DNA from: Pelagicoccus sp.
GTDB lineage: Bacteria; Verrucomicrobiota; Verrucomicrobiia; Opitutales; Opitutaceae
Direction of reading: 5' to 3'
Length of the DNA: 64,000 bases
Assembly: GCA_028284635.1 (NCBI GenBank)
Contig: JANQRJ010000095.1
Span: 1 to 64,000, forward strand
In this document: in pieces, positions 24,419 through 31,523 of the stretch
How positions within the stretch are numbered: position 1 is the stretch's first letter
Layout: each line of letters starts with the position of its first letter
The notes under the pieces: generated by a model
The model's input: the letters and a program-made list of their open reading frames with translations, nothing else
Told to the model about the DNA's origin: nothing
The model's database searches: none
Position numbers and translations under genes: made by a program

Positions 24419-24906
24419 AGCCTTTCATCTCTGGCTTTCTTCTTTCTGAAGTAATTGGGATTGACGACGAATTCGTATTTTAGTCCGTCTGGATCTAAGA
24501 AAAACGTAGCGTAGTATCCGTCACCATATTCTGGGCACTCGCAGGGAGGATCCTCGACAAAGCAGAGTCCTTCTTTCTCCAATGGAACCAGCACTCTTTC
24601 GTAGAGATTGTCGACGTCCTTTCGATCTTCAGCACAGAAAGCGATGTGATTATGCCTTCCTACTGCTCTTCCTTTTTCCTTCTCGTAAGTTTCGTCACCA
24701 TGAGCTTGTACGATGCTGATCTCGTGCGGCGTACCCTCAAGCCATTGCTTCCATTCTTCAAACGCCCATTCTCCTTCGTAATCATAGCCTGCCCTCTCGT
24801 ATCCCAGGTATTCAAACAAAGGACCATAGAATTTCGAAGAACGCTTTAGGTCAGAAACGTTGATATTCATATGATGCAGAAGGCCGCGATGAGGATTTGG
24901 TTTCAT
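24400..24906 (-). CDS. VOC-superfamily (glyoxalase-like) protein
   Basis: A 168-residue cytoplasmic protein with a single VOC domain. LLHHMNINVSDLKRSSKFYGPLFEYLGYER supplies the first metal-side His, RHNHIAFCAEDRKDVDNLYERV the second strand, and GYYATFFLDPDGLKYEFVVNP the acidic ligand. These are hallmarks of glyoxalase/fosfomycin-type proteins; the exact reaction is unknown. The tail (ERLAEQGA) is encoded by the attC-like hairpin. Confidence 0.82.
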   Translation of the reverse strand: MKPNPHRGLLHHMNINVSDLKRSSKFYGPLFEYLGYERAGYDYEGEWAFEEWKQWLEGTPHEISIVQAHGDETYEKEKGRAVGRHNHIAFCAEDRKDVDNLYERVLVPLEKEGLCFVEDPPCECPEYGDGYYATFFLDPDGLKYEFVVNPNYFRKKKARDERLAEQGA

Positions 24907-24909
24907 CTA

Positions 24910-25006
24910 CTTTTGCAATGCGGCGCTGAGCCGCGTAGGGATTGGATCGTAGCGAACTTGTTCGCGCAGAGGCAAGCCCGGAGACGGATCTAGCGTTTTG
25001 TTGGCA
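24910..25006 (-). other. attC-like recombination site 9
   Basis: GTTGGCA (25000-25006) is one base off GTTRRRY. Internal stems include GCGGCGCTGAGCCGC and GCGAACTTGTTCGC. It separates two same-strand cassettes and is longer than the others, about 95 bases. Confidence 0.52.
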
Positions 25007-25990
25007 CTAGTTTGATTCTAGTTCTGCGACTCTTGTCTTTAGTTCTTCGTTCTCTTTTTTCAGATCGATCATGTAGAGGGTAAGCTCCTCGATTTTTTGC
25101 ATCATGATCTTCTGAGCTTCGCCGACCGAAAGTCCTTCTGATTCGACAACGGCAGCAGATGGGACGTCAGGAAGGTGTCCGTGTTCTTCGATATGAGACT
25201 CTACTTCAGTGAGAGTTCTCAATCTGTAAGAGTCTTCGAATACAAAATCAGACCATCCTGTTTCAACAATAACTTCTTTTGCTCGGACCGTTCCATTCAC
25301 CGCTAGTTTATGGGTTCCTGGATCAATCGTTCCAATGCCAACGTTTCCATTCGCAACATAGTGTGGCCCTGAACCATCGATCAGTAGGTTTCCACTTGAG
25401 GAAACATTACTATTAGAATCAAGCAACTTAGTCCAAGGTGACCATTCGGTGTCTCCATAGAAGGCTTCGCGAAATTGCAGTTTCCCATCATGCCCGAAAT
25501 TCAACTGAGTCGTCTGATGGTTGTTGCGTCCGTAGATCTCAAGGACGGTCCCATAGGTTGTGGGACCTCCGCTATTATACGAATCCCAAAGGCGAATTGA
25601 CATGGGTCCGATGTTTGTTCGCGGAGCGGATGAAAAGTCCATTTGTGCTAGAGGGAAGGAAATTGGGCTCCTAGAGTCTAAAAGTGTTACCCATTCGGAC
25701 CATTCGGTTTCTCCATAAAATGCTTCTCTGAATTGTATTTTTCCGTTGTGCCCGAAATTCAATTGGGTGGTTTGATGTCCGCTGCGTCCGTATATCTCGA
25801 ATACAGTACCATATTGGGTTGGTCCTCCACTATTGTACGAATCCCAGAGACGAATCGACATGGGACTCGTCGTCGTGCGAGGTGCTGCTGAAAAATCTTT
25901 CTGTTGTAGATTAAAGACTATTTCGTTTGTTTGTGCTAAGGCGAATGGCGAAATAATAGTCAGTGCGAGTGCTAGTTTGATTATTTTCAT
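25007..25990 (-). CDS. Secreted tail-fibre-like protein with tandem repeats
   Basis: A 327-residue protein. The signal peptide is 1-19 (FALAQ). Two near-identical ~80-residue repeats follow (about 30-107 and 111-190), each with PMSIRLWDSYNSGGPT, YGTVxEIYGR and QTTQLNFGH. Then GNVGIGTIDPGTHKLAVNGTVRAKEV, a head domain common to phage-fibre-derived surface proteins, and a C-terminal coiled coil (HLPDVPSAAVVES... ELTLYMIDLKKENEELK) like S74-type intramolecular-chaperone tails. It is probably a trimeric surface or secreted protein. It is the first cassette after repeat copy 2. Confidence 0.7.
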   Translation of the reverse strand: MKIIKLALALTIISPFALAQTNEIVFNLQQKDFSAAPRTTTSPMSIRLWDSYNSGGPTQYGTVFEIYGRSGHQTTQLNFGHNGKIQFREAFYGETEWSEWVTLLDSRSPISFPLAQMDFSSAPRTNIGPMSIRLWDSYNSGGPTTYGTVLEIYGRNNHQTTQLNFGHDGKLQFREAFYGDTEWSPWTKLLDSNSNVSSSGNLLIDGSGPHYVANGNVGIGTIDPGTHKLAVNGTVRAKEVIVETGWSDFVFEDSYRLRTLTEVESHIEEHGHLPDVPSAAVVESEGLSVGEAQKIMMQKIEELTLYMIDLKKENEELKTRVAELESN

Positions 25991-26004
25991 TTTGTTAAAT
26001 CTTT

Positions 26005-26011
26005 TGCCAAC
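26005..26011 (-). other. Cassette boundary heptamer next to repeat copy 2
   Basis: TGCCAAC is the same near-consensus heptamer as at 21936-21942. It marks the junction between the tail-fibre-like gene start and the 290-bp repeat. Confidence 0.45.
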
Positions 26012-26297
26012 AAGCTATTGTAGGATTTCTCGCTATCATTCCAACAGGAGCTGCTAGCTCAAGCTCGAAAAAACAGATATTACCTAGATCCAATCCTTTA
26101 TCGTTCCAGACAGGTGGTTCATGACTTAATACATTATCTGCCAGCAGGCCATTGAGCTCTCGCAGAGAAGGGGAATCTTGGTACGGAATCCTTGAGAAGC
26201 GGTCGGCGCAAATCTGCACTGTCGGGTGTCTGAAAGACTTTTCAATCGATGGTCGCCTTATTGGGCGAAGCCAACCTAGTCCCGTGCATGCAGGACC
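26010..26297 (-). repeat. ~290-bp repeat, copy 2, with a conserved open frame
   Basis: Matches 18630-18915 in the same orientation and marks the right end of the cassette block. The minus-strand frame keeps RFSRIP, PSLRELNGL, LSHEPP, GLDL, LELAAPVGMI and NPTI and ends at a stop beside the boundary heptamer. No start codon was identified with confidence. No integrase gene lies beyond it. Confidence 0.7.
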
Positions 26298-26360
26298 ATG
26301 ACGAGAAAATGGCGCGGGCCTTTCCAGGTCGTTCCATCCGATCCGGCCCGCGCCACGGTT

Positions 26361-28742
26361 CTATCTCTCAAGCGAGCCGGCGTATTCGTCCGACTCCGTT
26401 CGATTCCTCCCTCCCCAAACGAAGTCGATCACCGGAATCGCGTTGAAAAGGCTTATGCCAAAGTGGTGGTCCGAATGGTCATCTCGGCGCGACTGGCGGA
26501 CGGTGTGCGAATCCGTCTTGCGCCTACGTTCCGGCGGACGCTCGGGCGACTTCTCAGCTCGAGGACTGGCGAGCCGAGCTTCCTCCTCGCTGATCTGCCA
26601 GAAACTGGCGATCGAGTGATCGATGGAACTGGATGACGCGCCGCCCTGCACGTCGGCCCGAACTTGCTGACCTGCGCCGAGGGCGAAAATCGTTCCGGCG
26701 AAAGCCAAAGCCGCAACGACTCCCTTGGCCTTCGGGCCTTTGCGACTCCAGGCTCGCCAGACGAGGACGCCGGAAAGCGCCAGCAGGAACATCCACGGTT
26801 CGACCGCGCCTCCGCCACCACCACTGCCGAATGATGGGGCCTTCTTCGTGTACATCGGCTTGGCGGTGTCCACCCTGCGAGCGCCGCGGGACTGCGGGCT
26901 GGCTTGGGCGGCGACCTGCTCGACAGCAATGCGCTGCTGGTTGCGGCGCTGGATTCCGTGACGGGCGAAATCCTCGTCCGCCAGGGCGATCATCGACGTT
27001 TCGTCGGTCACGATCTGGTAGGCCACCCCGATGTCGCTCACCGCTTGCTCCGCTTCGCTGCTGTCCAGAAAGCCAGCCATTTGATTGAGCTGGATCTTCT
27101 GCACTTGGTCCAAGGCCCAAAGCCGCTCCAGCTCGGGATGAGCTACGCTGGTATCCGGAAACTCGATATCCGTGGAATAGATTTTCTCCTCGCCGCCGAT
27201 ACGGGCTATCAGGCGAACGGTGGCCGGACCGGCTTCTTCGTATCGACCGAACAGGATGAGCTGGTCGCCGTAGTGGACCTTGCCCAAGCGAAAGTCAGAC
27301 ACGTCAAAGGTCTTCACCCCCTCTATCGAAAGCTCGGCGTGATGCATGCTTTCGTAGGCGATCTTGTTTTTAGCGATGAGGATCTCGCCGATGATGTCGT
27401 CGCTATTGGAAACCGCTCGATAGTGGCCGCCGCTGGCTTCGCACATCAGGCGCATTAGCGGCCAATTGCTGCTGTTGCCGAGCAGGAAGCCGAAAAAACG
27501 CACGTCCTGGCTATGCAGCAGCTTGTAGAAGCGAGCCGGGTCAACGATGCCTTGGTTCGTCACCCCATCGGTAACGAGGACAAGGCTGGAGACGCGGTCC
27601 GCATCCATGCGGCGCAGCCCGAGTTCGATACCCTCATAGACGTTGGTGCCGCCGTTGGAACGAAGAGCGTCCAGATCGCGCAGCATCCTTTCGACGTTTT
27701 CAGGAGAGGCTGGTATCCAGTCTTTGGTCACATCCCAAGCCTGATCGTTGAAGGCCACGACGCGAAAACGGTCCTGAGGCCTGAGCTGGCCGATGGCCTT
27801 CTTCACGCCGGCGACCAGGGTATGCAGCTTGCCGCTCATGCTGCCGGAGACGTCGAGAACGAAGACGAAGTCCGAGCCCTGGACGAGCGGGGCGAGATCC
27901 ACGCCGGGAGTCATGACCATCATGAAGGTGCCGGGCTTGTCCTCGTTTTCCCGATACGCGAGCATCTCGAGACGGCCAGGGAGATCGGGCTCGAGCATGT
28001 AGTAGAAGACGAAGTCCTGATCCAGCTGGGCGCCCGGCGAGGAAAAGCGGTAGCGCAGGGTCTGAGGATCGACAGTCTCGGTCGTTCCGGCGAAACCGGG
28101 GGTCCGAGTCCGGGCAACGGGCCAAGCTGACTTGAGTTCCACCTCGATGGAGAAGTCGGTCTGCACCACGTCGCCCAGCGTCCAGAAGGCTTCGGCTTCC
28201 TCGTCGGTGCCGCCTTCTTCGAGGCGGTAGGTATAGCGACCGACTCCGGTATCGATGGGCAGAGGCTCGTAGTAGAGGTAGCGCATGCGGACCTCGCCTT
28301 GGGCGGGCACGGGATAGACGTTGAATTCGAATTTCCGATACGAATCCTGCGACGCCTTGCCGACCTCATTGCCCTGGCTCTTCTCCTCCTCGTAGATGCG
28401 GTCGGCCTCCTCCTTGGTGACAACCTCGCCTTGCAGCACGCGTTCGCCTGCCCAGATGGTCAACTCGGAGAGAGCTCCGTTTTCGGGGACCGGAGCCTGG
28501 TAGATGGCTTCCAGCTCGACGGGGTTGGGATTCGAAAAGACCTGCTCGACCTCCGTGCGGGCAAAGCCGTTGTTGATGACCACGCGAACGTGGTGCGACT
28601 CCAGCGTCAAAGGTTGGTGGGTGGAACCAACTGGAGTGAGGATGCCCGCCGCGTGCGTGGCGGCAGGCAGAGTAACGAAGGCTAGCAGGCCAGTGATTCG
28701 GCTGAAAGTCCTCGCGAGTTTCGATTTTGTTTCTGCTTTCAT
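26361..28742 (-). CDS. VIT and vWA domain envelope protein
   Basis: A 793-residue exported protein with a signal peptide at 1-32. A VIT domain spans about 35-165 (SHHVRVVINNGFARTEVEQVF, VEVVTKEEADRIYEEE-type segment). A vWA domain starts near 290, with MIDAS DVSGS (297-301), the GGTN threonine and LVTDG. After a linker, GGGGG followed by a TM helix and basic residues occurs near residue 645, then a second TM and an Arg/His-rich tail of about 100 residues. Such proteins resemble inter-alpha-trypsin-inhibitor heavy chains and marine sortase-target proteins; metal-dependent adhesion is the likely role. Confidence 0.85.
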   Translation of the reverse strand: MKAETKSKLARTFSRITGLLAFVTLPAATHAAGILTPVGSTHQPLTLESHHVRVVINNGFARTEVEQVFSNPNPVELEAIYQAPVPENGALSELTIWAGERVLQGEVVTKEEADRIYEEEKSQGNEVGKASQDSYRKFEFNVYPVPAQGEVRMRYLYYEPLPIDTGVGRYTYRLEEGGTDEEAEAFWTLGDVVQTDFSIEVELKSAWPVARTRTPGFAGTTETVDPQTLRYRFSSPGAQLDQDFVFYYMLEPDLPGRLEMLAYRENEDKPGTFMMVMTPGVDLAPLVQGSDFVFVLDVSGSMSGKLHTLVAGVKKAIGQLRPQDRFRVVAFNDQAWDVTKDWIPASPENVERMLRDLDALRSNGGTNVYEGIELGLRRMDADRVSSLVLVTDGVTNQGIVDPARFYKLLHSQDVRFFGFLLGNSSNWPLMRLMCEASGGHYRAVSNSDDIIGEILIAKNKIAYESMHHAELSIEGVKTFDVSDFRLGKVHYGDQLILFGRYEEAGPATVRLIARIGGEEKIYSTDIEFPDTSVAHPELERLWALDQVQKIQLNQMAGFLDSSEAEQAVSDIGVAYQIVTDETSMIALADEDFARHGIQRRNQQRIAVEQVAAQASPQSRGARRVDTAKPMYTKKAPSFGSGGGGGAVEPWMFLLALSGVLVWRAWSRKGPKAKGVVAALAFAGTIFALGAGQQVRADVQGGASSSSIDHSIASFWQISEEEARLASPRAEKSPERPPERRRKTDSHTVRQSRRDDHSDHHFGISLFNAIPVIDFVWGGRNRTESDEYAGSLER

Positions 28743-29024
28743 GATAGACTGGGTTGAGAGGCCAGCCTATTCGCAGAGGGGGCGCCAAGTAGTGACGAAG
28801 AACTGTTTAGTTTTTGAAAATCAGATACTTATGATTTTATAATTGGATCAATGAATCTACAAACGGACATTTTTAGCCCACACTGACTAAGCGTTTTTTG
28901 ATCAGGTTGTGGGAGCGTGCTCGCACGCGATAGCGATACAGGATCCGCATGCCTTCGCATGCAACCCTCTTCGCTATTCGAGCTACGCCGGTCAGGAGCA
29001 CGCTCCCACCTCGCCTCAAACGCT
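28743..29024. other. Spacer with a long inverted repeat
   Basis: No gene supported. TGGGAGCGTGCTC (28910-28922) faces its reverse complement (28996-29008), with smaller hairpins between (GCATGCCTTCGCATGC). This could end transcription of the diflavin reductase gene to its right, or be another dispersed repeat. Confidence 0.6.
28910..29008. repeat. Inverted repeat at the 3' end of the diflavin gene
   Basis: Thirteen-base outer arms pair perfectly; an inner GCATGCCTTCGCATGC hairpin lies in the loop. It begins 17 bases past the reductase stop codon. Confidence 0.65.
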
Positions 29025-30851
29025 CTAGTAGACGTCGCGGCCGTAGCGGCGCTCCTTGCTCATCTTCTTGACGTAGGCGGTGGCGTCTTCGGGACTCATG
29101 CCACCGTGTTCGGCGACGATGTCGATGAGGGCCTGGTTCACGTCCTTGGCCATGCGGGAGGCATCGCCGCAAACGTAGAAGTAGGCACCCTTGTCGAGCC
29201 AAGCCCAGATGTCCTTGCCGTTCTCTCGCATGCGGTCCTGAACGTAGATCTTCTGCGGTTGGTCGCGGCTGAAGGCGAGGTCGAGACGGGATAGGGCTCC
29301 GCTCTTGAGGTAGCTTTGCCACTCGGTCTGGTAGAGGAAGTCGTAGGTGTAGTGCTGATCGCCGAAGAAAAGCCAATTCTCGCCCTTGGCGCCGCTGGCT
29401 ACACGCTCTTCGACAAAGGCGCGGAAGGGAGCGATGCCCGTGCCGGGGCCAACCATGATGATCGGAGTGTTCGGATCGGCGGGGAGTCGGAAGTTCTTAT
29501 TGTGGTGAAAGTAAATGCCTGCGGTGGCGCCCTCGTCCCACATGTCGGCGATGAAGGTGGAGCAAACGCCCTTCTTGGCACGGCCGAAGGTCTCGTAGCG
29601 CACGGCGGCCACGGTGAGATGGACTTCGCCTGGATGGGCGGCGATGGAGGAAGCGATCGAGTAGAGGCGGGGCGAGAGCGGGCGAAGCAGGCGAACCCAG
29701 TCTCCGGCCCGCAGAGAGGAGGGATATTCCTTGATGAGGTCGACGACGTCGCGGCCCCAGGCCCATCCCTTGGTCTTCTCGCGATCCTCGGCGATCTCGA
29801 GCAACGCCTTGTGGTCGCACATCTTGGCGTACTTCTTGAGAATGACGGTATTGAGGGTGCGCAAGTCGAGACGGGAGCCGAGCAGCTCAGCGAAGGGAAT
29901 AGACAGATCGTCGCCATGAGCCACGTTTTCGCGACCGTCGATGCGAGCGGTCTCGAGAAACTCTTCGACGAGATCGGGCGCGTTGCGGGGTACCACTCCG
30001 AGGGCGTCGCCGGGCTCGTAGGTGAGCCCAGAGCCTTCGAGGGAAATCTCGACATGCAGGGTTTCCTTGGCGGAGCCGGTGCCGTTGAGATTGATACGAT
30101 TGAGCAACTTGGCGGGGAAGGGGTTGGACTTGCTGTAAACGGTGGCAACTTCGACCGGGACAATCGCCGGGGGGGCAGGGATCGCGGAACCGGAGGAAAC
30201 GACGGGCTTGGCGATCTCGCCCAGCTTTTCGATCACACCGGTAGACCAGCGGGTGTAGGGCTCCTCGAATTCCACGTCGCACTCGACGAGGTCGTAGATG
30301 CGGTTGGCTCCGAGGGCGGCAAGGCGCTTGTCGAACTGCTTGCCCATCTCGTTGAACTGGGCGTAGGAGCTGTCGCCAAGCCCGAGAACGGAGTAGTTGA
30401 TCCCGTCGAGCTTGGGAGCGCCCTCGGCCATGATGGCATCGTAGAAATCCTCCGCGCGGCTCGGCGGCTCGCCTTCGCCCCAAGTACTGACGAGCACGAA
30501 CAGATTCTCGACCTTGGGCAAGTCGGCGAGCTTGGCGTCGGCCATATCCACGACCTTGGGAGCGAAACCAGCCTGAGCGGCCGAGGCTTTTAGACGGTCG
30601 GCAAGTCCTTCGGCATTGCCGGATTCGGAGCCAAAAAGAATGGTGAGCGGAGCGGAACCGGCGGCCGCGGATGCAACTGTGGCCGAACCCTGGCCAAAAC
30701 CTTGATCGCCTGCGACCAGACCGGCGAAGAATCCTTTGAGCCAAGCTGCTTGCTGGGCGTTGGCGGAGCCGAGGATAGAGTTCAAGGCGGCGCCCTGCTC
30801 CGGAGCGAAAGGAGCGTCGCTTGGGATGAATTGGTTTGGCGTGTTGCTCAT
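29025..30851 (-). CDS. CysJ-like diflavin reductase (sulfite reductase flavoprotein)
   Basis: A 608-residue soluble protein. The flavodoxin (FMN) domain at about 68-205 has LTILFGSESGNAEGLADRL and VLGLGDSSYAQF. A ferredoxin-reductase-type FAD domain (RLYSIASS and GVCSTFI) follows, then the NADPH domain with GPGTGIAPFRAF. The C-terminus is ERRYGRDVY, as in CysJ. It would pass NADPH electrons to a hemoprotein such as sulfite reductase, but no cysI-like gene is near. An upstream extension to 31076 lacks coding character and runs into repeats, so ATG at 30851 was chosen. Confidence 0.88.
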   Translation of the reverse strand: MSNTPNQFIPSDAPFAPEQGAALNSILGSANAQQAAWLKGFFAGLVAGDQGFGQGSATVASAAAGSAPLTILFGSESGNAEGLADRLKASAAQAGFAPKVVDMADAKLADLPKVENLFVLVSTWGEGEPPSRAEDFYDAIMAEGAPKLDGINYSVLGLGDSSYAQFNEMGKQFDKRLAALGANRIYDLVECDVEFEEPYTRWSTGVIEKLGEIAKPVVSSGSAIPAPPAIVPVEVATVYSKSNPFPAKLLNRINLNGTGSAKETLHVEISLEGSGLTYEPGDALGVVPRNAPDLVEEFLETARIDGRENVAHGDDLSIPFAELLGSRLDLRTLNTVILKKYAKMCDHKALLEIAEDREKTKGWAWGRDVVDLIKEYPSSLRAGDWVRLLRPLSPRLYSIASSIAAHPGEVHLTVAAVRYETFGRAKKGVCSTFIADMWDEGATAGIYFHHNKNFRLPADPNTPIIMVGPGTGIAPFRAFVEERVASGAKGENWLFFGDQHYTYDFLYQTEWQSYLKSGALSRLDLAFSRDQPQKIYVQDRMRENGKDIWAWLDKGAYFYVCGDASRMAKDVNQALIDIVAEHGGMSPEDATAYVKKMSKERRYGRDVY

Positions 30852-31260
30852 ATGCGAATGCGAAAAGGGCCTCGACGCACGGCGACAGTTTCGCCACGCG
30901 GAGAATGGAAAAGTCGGAAGCGGGGCCGGCGCCAGAAACGAAATCCGAACGCCCGCACGACCGGCAGGAGCGCAGTACAAAGAGCGTCCCCATAAGTTTG
31001 GCAAGCATCTATTAAGACAGAGAAGCAGCAGAGGGCATAATCGAACCGATAAGAGCTCTTTCTCCACCCGACGCAAAATGCGCCCAAGAATGACGCTAGT
31101 GTCATGTCATGCGTGAAGTGTAGCGCGGATCCCGCAGGGCGCATTGGCGTCAAGAAACGCGCTTGGAGGCAGCCACCCCTTGCGCCAACGATGCCAAAGG
31201 TGGAGAACTCAGCCTCCTGTAGGCCAAACTGAGGTACGCCGTTACACCAGACCTCTGCCA

Positions 31261-31290
31261 TTTAAAACGACAACGTTGAACAATAAAGCG
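31261..31290. repeat. AACGTT-centred imperfect palindrome
   Basis: CAACGTTG at the centre (31271-31278), outer bases TGCC / GGCA. The right half GTTGAACAATAAAGCGGC resembles the right halves at 33774-33792 and 43346-43364. Confidence 0.6.
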
Positions 31291-31385
31291 GCAAGATTCT
31301 GGATACGAATACCTTGCGTAATTGGAGCTTTTAGTTGCCTCCGACGCCCCATTTGTCCCATCTCTTTCAATCACGCTTCAGACGA

Positions 31386-31435
31386 GCTTAAGTTGACGCC
31401 TATGCGCAGGGCGGGACCGCGTCCGCGATGGTTTC
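31386..31435. repeat. Second copy of the 50-bp repeat at 76-125
   Basis: Nearly identical to 76-125 (GCTTAAGTTGACGCCTATGC start, GCGGGACCGCGT centre). It continues into a GAACGCGGCTAC arm related to the elements at 7532-7606 and 48063-48086. Confidence 0.7.
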
Positions 31436-31523
31436 CCGCCCGTTTTTCGCTCCGCTGTCGGCTGCCGCCTCGGTACTCAAGAACGCGGCTACGGCGTTGG
31501 ATCCTGCACGACGGGGACGCGGG

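Larger units (their letters stand above)
30852..31523. other. Long repeat-rich spacer
   Basis: Nearly 700 bases without a supported gene. Contents are a REP-like half (31120-31140), an AACGTT-centred palindrome (31261-31290), and 31386-31435, which copies 76-125. The start of the diflavin gene lies at the left, so its promoter should be within the first 150 bases. Confidence 0.6.

Noticed and set aside
25007..25990. Prophage tail module
   Set aside because: Only one tail-fibre-like gene with its own signal peptide; no other phage genes nearby.
26298..26360. Integrase or attI expected at the 5' side of the cassette array
   Set aside because: The bases between repeat copy 2 and the VIT/vWA gene are too few for an integrase, and no tyrosine-recombinase motif was seen there or elsewhere in the window.
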